From: an uncultured Bacteroidales bacterium
GTDB lineage: Bacteria > Bacteroidota > Bacteroidia > Bacteroidales > Tenuifilaceae
NCBI GenBank assembly: GCA_937926785.1
Contig: CALBBQ010000056.1
Span: 1 to 38,248 of the forward strand
Direction of reading: 5' to 3'
Length of the DNA: 38,248 nucleotides
Translations under genes and position numbers: made by a program
Shown: in pieces, positions 1 to 8,162 of the stretch
How positions within the stretch are numbered: position 1 is the stretch's first letter
Layout: each line of letters opens with the position of its first letter
The notes under the pieces: model-generated
The model's input: only the letters and a program-made list of their open reading frames with translations
Databases searched by the model: none
Told to the model about the DNA's origin: nothing

Positions 1-65
1 CAACTGGTATTGCGAGCAAAACGATTTGAAATTTATTTAAATCACAACTTAAAACAAAATGTTCT

Positions 66-527
66 ATGAGAAATATTGATGAAATAGATCGTAAGCTGCT
101 GAACATTCTTCAAGATAATAGCCGGGTAACCATTCGTGAACTTTCGGAAAGGCTTCACCTTTCAACAACTCCAATTCACGAACGAATCAAGAAACTGGAG
201 AAGAATGGCTACATTAAGCAGTATATAACCCTGCTCGACCCTAAGGCATTGGGAAAAAAGCTCACTGTTTTCATTTCGGTTTCGCTATCGAGCCATACCA
301 AGGAGGTGGTTGACGGTTTTGAGGCCGAGGTGAAAAAGTTGCCTGAGGTTATGGAGTGCTACTACGTTTCGGGGAGCTGGGATTTCTTACTTAAAGTGCA
401 ATGCAACGACATGGAGGATTATCACAACTTCGTAATCCATAAGTTTTCCGTGATTAAGAATATTACCCAGTTCTACAGCTCATTTGTAATGTCCGAGGCC
501 AAGCAAACATTTAAGTACGAGCTGTAG
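66..527 (+). CDS. Lrp/AsnC-family transcriptional regulator
   Basis: Probable DNA-binding regulator of the leucine-responsive/AsnC family, 153 aa, the usual length. The N-terminus (about residues 4-60) is an AsnC-type helix-turn-helix, with the typical opening IDEIDRKLLNILQDNSR and a recognition helix around LSTTPIHERIKKLE. Residues about 65-145 form the RAM ligand-binding/oligomerisation domain, seen in the pattern VMECYYVSGSWDFLLKVQ. These proteins usually sense amino acids and act as dimers to octamers. The ATG at 66 puts the helix-turn-helix at the normal distance from the start. No clear TAnnTTTG promoter is visible in the 65 bases upstream, and the window edge may cut it off. The next gene is convergent, so the target cannot be deduced from context. 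The family call is firm; effector and target are unknown. Confidence 0.93.
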   Translation: MRNIDEIDRKLLNILQDNSRVTIRELSERLHLSTTPIHERIKKLEKNGYIKQYITLLDPKALGKKLTVFISVSLSSHTKEVVDGFEAEVKKLPEVMECYYVSGSWDFLLKVQCNDMEDYHNFVIHKFSVIKNITQFYSSFVMSEAKQTFKYEL

Positions 528-584
528 CTTTTAGCCGTTAGCATTTCGTTTGGGTTGATTATTATTGACTGATTTATTGTTGGC

Positions 585-1652
585 TCAGCTATTCCTGTTC
601 AAAACTTCTGAGTAGGCATTGACGACCATCTTAGCAGTGCTTACAATACTAAATTCATTTTTAACTCTGCGCACAAGATTTTTAGACTGGGAGCGGAAGT
701 CATCCCTTTTTTCGAAGTAGTGCTTTAGTTGGCTATAAATCATTTCAGGAGTTGGCGGATCTCCAGTAATGTTAACAAAGTTATTTTTAGCATACTCTTC
801 GTACCTATCTAGGGTGATAGTATCACCCATGCGCTTATAGTTAATCGATATTGTGCTCGCCCCATGGGCAAGTGCTTCAATGGCAACTCTACCAACGCCA
901 AGAATTAGTTCTGGAAATTCATTCCATGTAGCTTGGATGTTAACGTAGCCCCGAAGCAGTATCACCTCATCGGATAGCCTCGTGTTGGCCTCACTGACAA
1001 GCTCCTTTAGGTGTTGAAATTCTTTCCCATCACCAAAAATGACAAGCTTTAAGCTGGAGTAATCGGCTTTTAACTTTTCCACTGCTAAAACCAGACACCG
1101 AATTACCTCCAAGTGCCTTGTGTCGATTCTGCTAAAATATCCAATGGTGAAGGGTTCGATAGTGGGTAATTTTTCAGGTATTGGTATTCCATTGGGGATA
1201 ACAACCGATTTGTGCCGAATTGATTGGTAATGTCGGGAAACGATTAATACCTGGTTGCTAACAAATATAATCTTTGACGTTAACCTTCGGGCAATAACCG
1301 ACCGCAGGTCGTGCTTTACTCTTCCATGAACGGTTGCAACAACGGGCACTCTGCATATAAAACCAGCCAAACATGCCGAAATTATAGGTAGCCTTTGATG
1401 TGCATGAATAACATCGACTTTGTTCCGCAACACTATGTAGGTAATCAGGGCTACCTGTGGGATGATTAGATTACTTACCCATCTTGAAACCCCTATGAAC
1501 GAGACTCGTTCATCGAGCAATTTCTTTTGACGACTATTCTGGGTTGCTAAAAAAATGTTATGGTTTAGTGATACTAGTGCGTTACAGAGCTCTCGTACAT
1601 GGTTTTCAGTGCCACCATAATCGAATCGTGTTACTATATGCAGAATCCGCAT
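585..1652 (-). CDS. GT4-family glycosyltransferase (GT-B fold)
   Basis: Predicted cytoplasmic or membrane-associated glycosyltransferase, 355 aa, for polysaccharide, lipid or protein glycosylation; donor and acceptor cannot be told. The N-terminal half opens MRILHIVTRFDYGGTENHVREL, the acceptor-side Rossmann domain typical of GT4, with DVIHAHQRLP and VATVHG further on. The C-terminal donor half contains VVIPNGIP, IGYFSRID, LVIFGDG and GVGRVAIEALAHGAS. The usual E-x7-E nucleotide-sugar motif keeps only its second glutamate (in VAIEAL); the first position appears to be leucine. That variant occurs in some GT4 subfamilies, so it does not by itself mean the enzyme is dead. The gene stands alone between unrelated genes, with no polysaccharide locus around it. 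The ATG at 1652 gives a normal N-terminus. Confidence 0.85.
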   Translation of the reverse strand: MRILHIVTRFDYGGTENHVRELCNALVSLNHNIFLATQNSRQKKLLDERVSFIGVSRWVSNLIIPQVALITYIVLRNKVDVIHAHQRLPIISACLAGFICRVPVVATVHGRVKHDLRSVIARRLTSKIIFVSNQVLIVSRHYQSIRHKSVVIPNGIPIPEKLPTIEPFTIGYFSRIDTRHLEVIRCLVLAVEKLKADYSSLKLVIFGDGKEFQHLKELVSEANTRLSDEVILLRGYVNIQATWNEFPELILGVGRVAIEALAHGASTISINYKRMGDTITLDRYEEYAKNNFVNITGDPPTPEMIYSQLKHYFEKRDDFRSQSKNLVRRVKNEFSIVSTAKMVVNAYSEVLNRNS

Positions 1653-1782
1653 TTATAGTATTTTTGTGTCAGCTTATTTAATTGCGATGTTATGGCAAAA
1701 AAGGATTAACAACTCTTCAAACCCCGATAGAACATTTTTTCTTTTTTCTTTAGCTTTAAATCAAGCAAATCCAAACAAGCCA

Positions 1783-1810
1783 TTTATCCTTTACTTTTTA
1801 TCCTTTCACC
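1783..1810. repeat. 28-bp heptad array (4 x TTTNNNN) after ygfK
   Basis: Four consecutive 7-base units on the + strand, TTTATCC, TTTACTT, TTTATCC and TTTCACC, lie 4 bases beyond the ygfK stop codon. On the ygfK sense strand each unit reads NNNNAAA. The same geometry recurs at 5846, 13672, 13898 and 18193. Confidence 0.6.
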
Positions 1811-1814
1811 TTAG

Positions 1815-4800
1815 TCATTTCGTTCTCATTCCCATTACCTGTTTTGCCCCCTCAAGAATTATGCTCATCTCAGCTGCATGCTGAAATTGGATCTGCCTTA
1901 CACAGGGTGTTAAAGCTTTAACCTCAAGTAGTTTAAAAGTTTCCTTAGCAAAACGGGCATAAACATGGTCGGTTTCATAGATAAACTCGCCATCCTTTTC
2001 CGATAGCGTTTTAATGCCACCTTGTTGCTTAAATATCAGCACAGTTCTGTCTTTTAGTACACTGAGCATGTAACCCTCTTCGCACTCCCTGAATGATTTG
2101 GTTGTTAGGTAAAATTTGGGTTTATCCATGTAAGGTGCGCCTTCGGTTGGGCAGAAGGTGGAACAGTTTCCGCACTCGTTGCAAAAGTTTGCAATGTTTA
2201 GTATTTGAATGGTTTGCCTAACCTCAAAGGTATAATCGGGCTGAACTTCTGTTGTTCCATCGGTTGCAACCAGAACTTTCTCCAGCTGATAGCTTACTGG
2301 TTTCACGCTGTAAGAAAAGTTTGCCAGATTTGGGCAAACGGTGGTGCATATGCTGCAAACCTCATCGCACTGGAGGCAACGGGCACTCTCTTCGGTTATG
2401 GCTTTTTCATCGGGTGTGGACGTTACCAGGTCAAAGGTTCTACTCAGCTCTGCTGATGGCTCTTTATGGGTGTAACCATACTGCCGCTTGGTTCGCATTA
2501 GCATTAGCTCACGGTAACCGTGTTTTTTCTCGGTGGTTTGCATCTGAACTTTGGTTAGGCCGCTCTGGTTAATTATCTGCTCTGCTACCTTACGTCCATC
2601 GCCTATTGCATTTACTGCTGTTGATGCGCCACGCAGGGCATCGCCACCAATATAAACGTTACCTAAAAGGGTCTTAAAGTTTCGGGTATCGGCTTTTAAA
2701 AGCTCCCCGGGTACAAAGTCGATATCTAGTGTCTGTCCAATGGCAGGAATAAGCGTATCGCATTCCACCTCAAATTCTGAACCATCAATTTTTACCGGCT
2801 TTGGTCGCCCCTTAGCGTCTCGACCCTCAAGTTTCATGAGGCTGCATTGTAACGCTTTGACTTTGTGGTTTTGGGTGATTATTTTTTCCGGAGAAGCCAG
2901 CTCAATAATTTCTACACCCTCCGCAATCACTGCTTTTATTTCGTTTTCATCGGCGGGCATTTCGTTAATAGTTCGGCGGTACACAATGGTAACCTTCCCC
3001 TCGGTACCAACCAGCCTGTGTGCCGTTCGGGCAGCATCCATGGCGGTGTTACCACCGCCAATTATTACAACCTGCTTGCCAATTTGCTTAATTGAGCCGT
3101 TTTTCACTCCTTTTAAAAAGGTTAAGGGGTCAATCACCCCCTGGGCATCAATGCCTTCAATATCCAATTTTGCCGATTTCTGAGCACCTGCTGAGATGTA
3201 AACGAAATCGTACTTGCTTTTTAGCTCGGTAAATCCAGTACGGGTGATGGGGTGGTTGAAGTGAAGGGTAACTCCCAATTGCATAATTCGTTCAACATCT
3301 TTGTCTATGGCTTCATCGGTGAGCCTGAATCCGGGTATGGCATAGCGTACCATCCCGCCAGCTTGCGATTTGCTTTCGTAAACATCTACCTTAAAACCAC
3401 TAATCGCCAGGTAAAATGCACACGATAAGCCCGAAGGGCCGGCTCCAATTATGGCAACCTTTTTTCCGTTAGGAGTCGTTGGGAAAAGTTTTATATCAGC
3501 GTTTTCAGCAATGAAACGTTTTACATCTCTTATTTGCAGCGGGTTATCGTAGTTTATTCGGGTGCACTTGTTCTGGCAAAGGTGGTCGCAAACCATGCCG
3601 GTGGTGTTTGGGAAAGGGTTGGTGCGGAGTATCACTTCAAGAGCCTTGCTGTAGTTCCCTTTGGCGGCAAAGTGCAGGTAGGTGGGTATTTCCTGGTTGG
3701 TAGCACAGGTATCGACACACGGTGCTGCTATGCAATCGAAATAGTCGAGCTTGCGAGGGGTTTTAATCGAGGGCTCCCTGAAATTATTGTTCTGGTAGCG
3801 AGCATCTTCCAACACTTCTTGAGCGTAGTCAGTAAGATTTTTAAGGGCAGCATCCCCTGTTGTCCATTGACTGCTCCCATTAAAAGCCATTCTTAGGTTG
3901 TCGATGTATTGCTTTAGCCTTCCGTACCCCCCTGGCTTTAGCAGGTCCGACGATACGGTTACGGTTTTGAATCCGCAATTCAGAACTTTAGCCACATTAA
4001 ACGCATCAACCCCAGCTGAGAACGAGATGAGCAGGTTCCCCTTAAAATCGTTCTGCAACTTACTGGCAAGGGCAACAGAAATTGGATGAAGCGCCCTGCC
4101 GCTCATGTACATCATGTCCACCTTGCTGGAGAAAATGAGCTTGTTGTTCAAGCTCTCCAGCGTATTGGTGAGTTTTATTCCAAAGGTTAGGTTTGCCTTT
4201 TGAGCATCGCGGCTAAGGGACTCAATCAGCTTAACAGCATCGGGGTATTTGAGGTCGTGTTCAAATGCTGAATCGGGTACTACTGTTTTGAACTTTAGCT
4301 TTCCGTTAAGTATTTCCCTGAGTTCGTTACTACCCAGCAGGGTAGGATTGAGTTTTACCAGGGTGTGTAGCTTTGGCTCAGTGAGCAGGTAGCGGGCAAT
4401 GTCTTCAATTTCGTTGGCAGGGCAACCATGCATGGTTGAAAGGGTTATGTTGTCCGATAGCCTTGCCGGTATCTCAATGCCAGCAATTGAAGGGTAGATT
4501 TTTTGAAGTTTTAAGACCAGTTGCTTTATCTCCTCGGAGGCGTTGCTCATTTTATTTAGAAACCACTGAACGTTTGGTTTTTTAATCCCATCGAGGTTGT
4601 AGCCCACGCTCATGTTGAACACCATATTGGGCCTGTTACCCAGCTGAAGTTTGTGGTTCAGTACATGAATGATTACCCATGCCTTCAGGTATTCCTCAAA
4701 GCTTTCTTCAATCTTTAGCTCTTGCGACCACTCACAGTTATACCCCTCATCCTGCATATCTATACAGGGTTTGGCGATTTCAAGTTCATCAAGGGTTTGG

Positions 4801-5057
4801 ACAGTTTTCAGTTCTATATATCGGGCACCCATAAGCCATGCCACTATTATGTTATGTGCAAGCTGCGTTTGTGGCCCGGCTGCTACTCCAATGGGGGTAT
4901 CAATGTGTTGTCCGAATATTGATGTGGTTAATACCCCTTCACTTGGTCTAAAAAAAAGTTCCGAAGGAATACCAAATACGGTACTATTTGTATCAAACTC
5001 TTTTAGAATGAGTTCCAGCAGCAGCTCAGCCGGTATGGGTGAAAACTTATCGCTCAT
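1815..5057 (-). CDS. ygfK: YgfK-type iron-sulfur flavoprotein oxidoreductase (annotated elsewhere as putative selenate reductase subunit)
   Basis: Large cytoplasmic redox enzyme of 1080 aa. Residues about 1-400 resemble a dihydroorotate/dihydropyrimidine-dehydrogenase-like barrel (PIGVAAGPQTQLAHN at 55, STMHGCPANE at 207, SFSAGVDAFN at 345). A GltD-like linker follows, with cysteines at 442, 447, 451, 490, 494 and 498. The FAD domain has GAGPSG at 538, and an NADPH domain has GGGNTA at 667. The C-terminus has ferredoxin-type cysteines at 894-908 and 959-969. This order is that of YgfK, a flavin/Fe-S protein found next to molybdenum hydroxylases and implicated in anaerobic purine or urate breakdown; the selenate-reductase name is historical. 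Here it sits next to a MocA-like gene and a xanthine-dehydrogenase pair, which supports a purine role. ATG at 5057; a TAnnTTTG box lies about 20 bases upstream. Confidence 0.9.
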   Translation of the reverse strand: MSDKFSPIPAELLLELILKEFDTNSTVFGIPSELFFRPSEGVLTTSIFGQHIDTPIGVAAGPQTQLAHNIIVAWLMGARYIELKTVQTLDELEIAKPCIDMQDEGYNCEWSQELKIEESFEEYLKAWVIIHVLNHKLQLGNRPNMVFNMSVGYNLDGIKKPNVQWFLNKMSNASEEIKQLVLKLQKIYPSIAGIEIPARLSDNITLSTMHGCPANEIEDIARYLLTEPKLHTLVKLNPTLLGSNELREILNGKLKFKTVVPDSAFEHDLKYPDAVKLIESLSRDAQKANLTFGIKLTNTLESLNNKLIFSSKVDMMYMSGRALHPISVALASKLQNDFKGNLLISFSAGVDAFNVAKVLNCGFKTVTVSSDLLKPGGYGRLKQYIDNLRMAFNGSSQWTTGDAALKNLTDYAQEVLEDARYQNNNFREPSIKTPRKLDYFDCIAAPCVDTCATNQEIPTYLHFAAKGNYSKALEVILRTNPFPNTTGMVCDHLCQNKCTRINYDNPLQIRDVKRFIAENADIKLFPTTPNGKKVAIIGAGPSGLSCAFYLAISGFKVDVYESKSQAGGMVRYAIPGFRLTDEAIDKDVERIMQLGVTLHFNHPITRTGFTELKSKYDFVYISAGAQKSAKLDIEGIDAQGVIDPLTFLKGVKNGSIKQIGKQVVIIGGGNTAMDAARTAHRLVGTEGKVTIVYRRTINEMPADENEIKAVIAEGVEIIELASPEKIITQNHKVKALQCSLMKLEGRDAKGRPKPVKIDGSEFEVECDTLIPAIGQTLDIDFVPGELLKADTRNFKTLLGNVYIGGDALRGASTAVNAIGDGRKVAEQIINQSGLTKVQMQTTEKKHGYRELMLMRTKRQYGYTHKEPSAELSRTFDLVTSTPDEKAITEESARCLQCDEVCSICTTVCPNLANFSYSVKPVSYQLEKVLVATDGTTEVQPDYTFEVRQTIQILNIANFCNECGNCSTFCPTEGAPYMDKPKFYLTTKSFRECEEGYMLSVLKDRTVLIFKQQGGIKTLSEKDGEFIYETDHVYARFAKETFKLLEVKALTPCVRQIQFQHAAEMSIILEGAKQVMGMRTK

Positions 5058-5075
5058 GTGTTTTAATATTTACCA

Positions 5076-5083
5076 CAAATCTA
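5076..5083 (-). promoter_or_regulatory. Candidate -7 box (TAnnTTTG) for ygfK
   Basis: The minus strand reads TAGATTTG here, a full match to the Bacteroidota -7 consensus, leaving a very short leader before the ygfK ATG at 5057. No good TTTG -33 element is seen at the right distance, so this is a tentative call. Confidence 0.4.
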
Positions 5084-5159
5084 TAAAATATGCCTTAGCG
5101 TGTTAACTTTGTTTGTCAAATAAGCACATTTTGGTAAAGAATTTTACCGTAAAGTTGGT

Positions 5160-5756
5160 ATGAAAGAAAACTTTTCCGCAGTTATACTAGGCGCAGGACT
5201 ATCGGGTCGAATGGGACAACCCAAAGCACTCCTCCCTTTTGATGATGGGCGTTGCTTTGCACGTAAGTTAGCCGATGAGTTCTACCACTTTGGTTGTAAA
5301 CAGGTGGTATTGGTTACCAATGACATAGTGCTAAAACAGATTAGCAGCGTAAACTACCGTTTTGATGATATAGTGTTGGTTTACAATCCAAATCCCGGTT
5401 TAGGAAGATTTTATTCGCTTTACCTGGCTTTGACAAACCTAACTGAGCCCAATCATGTTTTCATTGCAAATACCGATAACCCCTTTATCGGCAGCGATGT
5501 ACTAAGGCTACTCCGGGAACATTCCAAACAAGCGGACTATATTTGTCCAACATACCAAGGCAAGGGCGGTCACCCTATTTTGGTTTCTCCCAATATTGTA
5601 AATGCCGTCAAATCCGAAACCTCATTTCACTACAACCTGAAGGATTACTTAAATCGATTTAGTAAGGCATGTGTAAATGTTGATAATGAGTTAGTGCTTG
5701 TGAATATAAACACTTTTGAGGATTATTACCATTTTTTTAACCGTAGGCTCAGCTAA
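5160..5756 (+). CDS. mocA: MocA/MobA-like molybdenum-cofactor nucleotidyltransferase
   Basis: NTP-transferase-fold protein of 198 aa, the usual size for MocA/YgfJ proteins that attach CMP (or another nucleotide) to molybdopterin for xanthine-dehydrogenase-class enzymes. The nucleotide-binding signature AVILGAGLSGRMGQPKALLPF is at residues about 8-28. The metal-binding acidic motif appears as NTDNPFI around residue 105, and GKGGHPILV, a hallmark of the MocA branch, lies near 138. The gene is divergent from ygfK (102 bases apart) and converges on the xanthine-dehydrogenase pair it would serve. The symbol rests on these motifs and on context. Members of this branch also occur in selenium-dependent molybdenum-hydroxylase clusters. 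ATG at 5160 keeps the canonical start just before the glycine-rich loop. Confidence 0.78.
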   Translation: MKENFSAVILGAGLSGRMGQPKALLPFDDGRCFARKLADEFYHFGCKQVVLVTNDIVLKQISSVNYRFDDIVLVYNPNPGLGRFYSLYLALTNLTEPNHVFIANTDNPFIGSDVLRLLREHSKQADYICPTYQGKGGHPILVSPNIVNAVKSETSFHYNLKDYLNRFSKACVNVDNELVLVNINTFEDYYHFFNRRLS

Positions 5757-5845
5757 TAGGAATTATAGTAAATTCTGAGCGATAGCGAATAATCTACTAT
5801 TGTTATCGGACAATTATGATAGTTTTTCAAATTTCGTGTTCAACG

Positions 5846-5873
5846 TTTAACGTTTAACGTTTTCACTTTTCAT
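5846..5873. repeat. 28-bp heptad array at the xdh 3' end
   Basis: Four 7-base units on the + strand: TTTAACG, TTTAACG, TTTTCAC, TTTTCAT. The array overlaps the last codons of the molybdenum subunit gene. On the sense strand the CGTTAAA unit supplies the terminal Arg codon and the TAA stop. Confidence 0.65.
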
Positions 5874-8162
5874 ATTCTCTATCTCCACCCTTAATCCCAT
5901 TATCTCCCCTTTCCCCTCATACAGTTGCATCAAAACTTTTTCAGGTGTCAAAGGGGTGTGAAACCTGAGGCGGTGTTCCGGGTTGAAGGCTTTTATAGCA
6001 TACTGAATTGCGAAGTAAGCTGCTATTCCGTACATTAATGGTGGTTCGCCAATGGCTTTTGAGCGTAGCACAGCCATGTCGGGTCCAATTGTGGGCAAAG
6101 GTATGCATTGAATGCTTTTGGGAACAAAGTGAATATCGGGTACCTTGTAAGTAGAAAGGCTGTTAGAAAGGAGTCGTCCTTTTTCGTTAAATGACAATTC
6201 CTCCAGGGTTACCCAGCCTATTCCCTGAACCACAGCGCCTTCAACCTGGCTCATGTCAATAATGGGGTTGATGCTGTTCCCAAAATCGTGAACAATATAC
6301 ACATCGTCAACTGAATAGGTTCCCCTGATGCAATCTAATGTTACGGTGACTATTCCCGTACCGTAAACATGGTAAGCAAAGGGGTGACCTTTCTCTTTGG
6401 ACTTATCAAAATATATTATGGGCGTTGCGTAATGGCCATTTTCAGTCAATGAAACTCTTCTAAGGTGGGCTTTTTTAACAAGTTCACACCACCTGAGATT
6501 AGTAGGCAAGCCGTTTCGGATAACCACCTCATTTCCCAGGTTTAGCTCTTCATGGCTGCATTCAAGCATCTCGGCAGCTACATTTATCAATCGTTTTTTT
6601 AAAGCCGCCAGGGCAATTCGCAAAGCATTTCCGTTTAAATCGGCGCCGCTGCTTGCAGCTGTTGGCGAGGTGTTTGCAACTCGTGTGGTGTTGGTGGAGT
6701 GGATTTTTACCCTGCTGATATCAATACCAAGCACTATGGATACAATTTGAGCCAGCTTAGTGTTTACCCCTTGCCCCATTTCAATAGCCCCGGTACTAAC
6801 CGATACGCTGCCATCCTGGTAGATATGCACCAGTGCCCTGGCCTGATTCATGGAAGTGTTGGTAAACGAGATGCCAAAGCATAACGGCATCAAGGCCAAC
6901 CCTTTTTTACTTAGGCTATTGTTTTCGTTAAATACCTCAATCGTTTTTCTGAGATTATCCAGATCAAACCTTTCCGAGGCAATGGTAAAGCATTTCTTGG
7001 CGTTAGCGTTCTCTGCTTTCTGTCCGTATTGAAACTCATCGTTTTCGTTGAGCAGGTTTTCCTTTTGGATTTCAATTGCATTAACACCAATGACCTCGGC
7101 TGCCTTAGCAATAGCGCTCTCAATCACAAACATTCCCTGAGGTGCACCAAAACCTCGAAAAGCTGTATTTGGTGGCAGGTTCGTTTTACAGCTGTACACG
7201 GTAACCCTTGTGTTTGGAATATAGTAGGAACCCGTGGAGTGGAATAGCGTTCGCTCCATTATGGCTGGCGAAAGATCGGCAGCAGCACCGCCATTTTGGT
7301 AAAGGGTGGCTTCATAAGCCAAAATTTTAAGATTTTCGGAAAGCCCAATTCTGAAATCGGCACTGTAGGGGTGACGTTTTCCGGTCATCCGCATATCATC
7401 GTGGCGCGACAGTACAAGCTTTACCGGTTTTCCGGTAATGTGAGAGGCAAGGGCAGCCATAGCTGCAAAACCTGAAGCCTGGTCTTCCTTACCACCAAAT
7501 CCACCGCCCAGTCTAACAACATCAACCTCAACCTGGTGCATGGGGATTCCCAGAATCCTTGCCACGGTTTTCTGAACTGCAGTGGGCCCCTGCGTGGATG
7601 AATGAATTCTGATATACCCGTTCTCAACCGGGTAGGCGTACGCTCCCTGGGTTTCAATGTAAAGATGCTCCTGCCCACCAATTTCCACGCTATCTTCAAT
7701 GATATATTTGCACTTGTTTAAGGCTTCTATTGGGTTGCCCATGCTGAATGTTCGGGGTGGTATTAATAGCAAGCCCTTTTCCTTTGCTACGCGAGGGTCC
7801 GTTACTGGTTCCAACTCTTCGTATTCAACCTTAACCAGTGTGGTTGCCTTGCGTGCGATTCGTTCGGTTTGCGCTACCACAATTGCAATGGGCTGTCCCT
7901 GGTAATGAACTTCATGTTCAGCAAGGAGGGTTTCATCTTCAATTATTCCACCAATCTGGTTTTCTCCTGGTATGTCTGTATAGGTAATGATTTTTATAAC
8001 GCCATTCAGCTCGTATGCCTTGCTGAAATCAACCCTGATAATTCTACCATGCGCTATGGCAGAGCTCACTATTGCTGCATGTAAGGTTCCCGATATGGTT
8101 GGGATATCATCAAGGTAAACCGATTTACCGGTAACATGACCAATGGTATCGATGTTTTTCAT
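5847..8162 (-). CDS. xdhB: Xanthine dehydrogenase-type molybdenum-binding subunit
   Basis: Molybdopterin-binding catalytic subunit (771 aa) of a xanthine-oxidase-family hydroxylase; named by the Rhodobacter convention (E. coli calls this subunit XdhA). The Mo-site motifs are all present: GGQEH (Q164), LGGGFGGKE (E226), IMERTLFH (R304), TAFRGFGAPQG (F338), ISFT (F433-T434), EMGQG and the C-terminal GEPPL with catalytic E706. By position these correspond to bovine xanthine oxidase Q767, E802, R880, F914, F1009-T1010 and E1261, which favours a purine substrate over an aldehyde. The ATG overlaps the upstream Fe-S/FAD subunit stop by 4 bases (ATGA), so the two are translationally coupled. No XdhC maturation gene is in the window. 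Whether selenium is in the active site cannot be read from sequence. The C-terminus ends inside a heptad repeat. Confidence 0.92.
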   Translation of the reverse strand: MKNIDTIGHVTGKSVYLDDIPTISGTLHAAIVSSAIAHGRIIRVDFSKAYELNGVIKIITYTDIPGENQIGGIIEDETLLAEHEVHYQGQPIAIVVAQTERIARKATTLVKVEYEELEPVTDPRVAKEKGLLLIPPRTFSMGNPIEALNKCKYIIEDSVEIGGQEHLYIETQGAYAYPVENGYIRIHSSTQGPTAVQKTVARILGIPMHQVEVDVVRLGGGFGGKEDQASGFAAMAALASHITGKPVKLVLSRHDDMRMTGKRHPYSADFRIGLSENLKILAYEATLYQNGGAAADLSPAIMERTLFHSTGSYYIPNTRVTVYSCKTNLPPNTAFRGFGAPQGMFVIESAIAKAAEVIGVNAIEIQKENLLNENDEFQYGQKAENANAKKCFTIASERFDLDNLRKTIEVFNENNSLSKKGLALMPLCFGISFTNTSMNQARALVHIYQDGSVSVSTGAIEMGQGVNTKLAQIVSIVLGIDISRVKIHSTNTTRVANTSPTAASSGADLNGNALRIALAALKKRLINVAAEMLECSHEELNLGNEVVIRNGLPTNLRWCELVKKAHLRRVSLTENGHYATPIIYFDKSKEKGHPFAYHVYGTGIVTVTLDCIRGTYSVDDVYIVHDFGNSINPIIDMSQVEGAVVQGIGWVTLEELSFNEKGRLLSNSLSTYKVPDIHFVPKSIQCIPLPTIGPDMAVLRSKAIGEPPLMYGIAAYFAIQYAIKAFNPEHRLRFHTPLTPEKVLMQLYEGKGEIMGLRVEIENMKSENVKR

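Noticed and set aside
1666..1884. 72-codon plus-strand frame with a TATTTTTG box at 1659-1666
   Set aside because: It overlaps the ygfK 3' end and the heptad array, has no family resemblance, and the box lacks a -33 partner and overlaps the frame's own first bases.
2740..3183. Long plus-strand frame opposite the FAD/NAD domain of ygfK
   Set aside because: It is a shadow of a strongly conserved coding region on the other strand and shows no independent protein features.
5757..5846. Imperfect hairpin GATA...TATC between mocA and xdhB as a terminator
   Set aside because: The stem is short and interrupted with no T-run, too weak to call.
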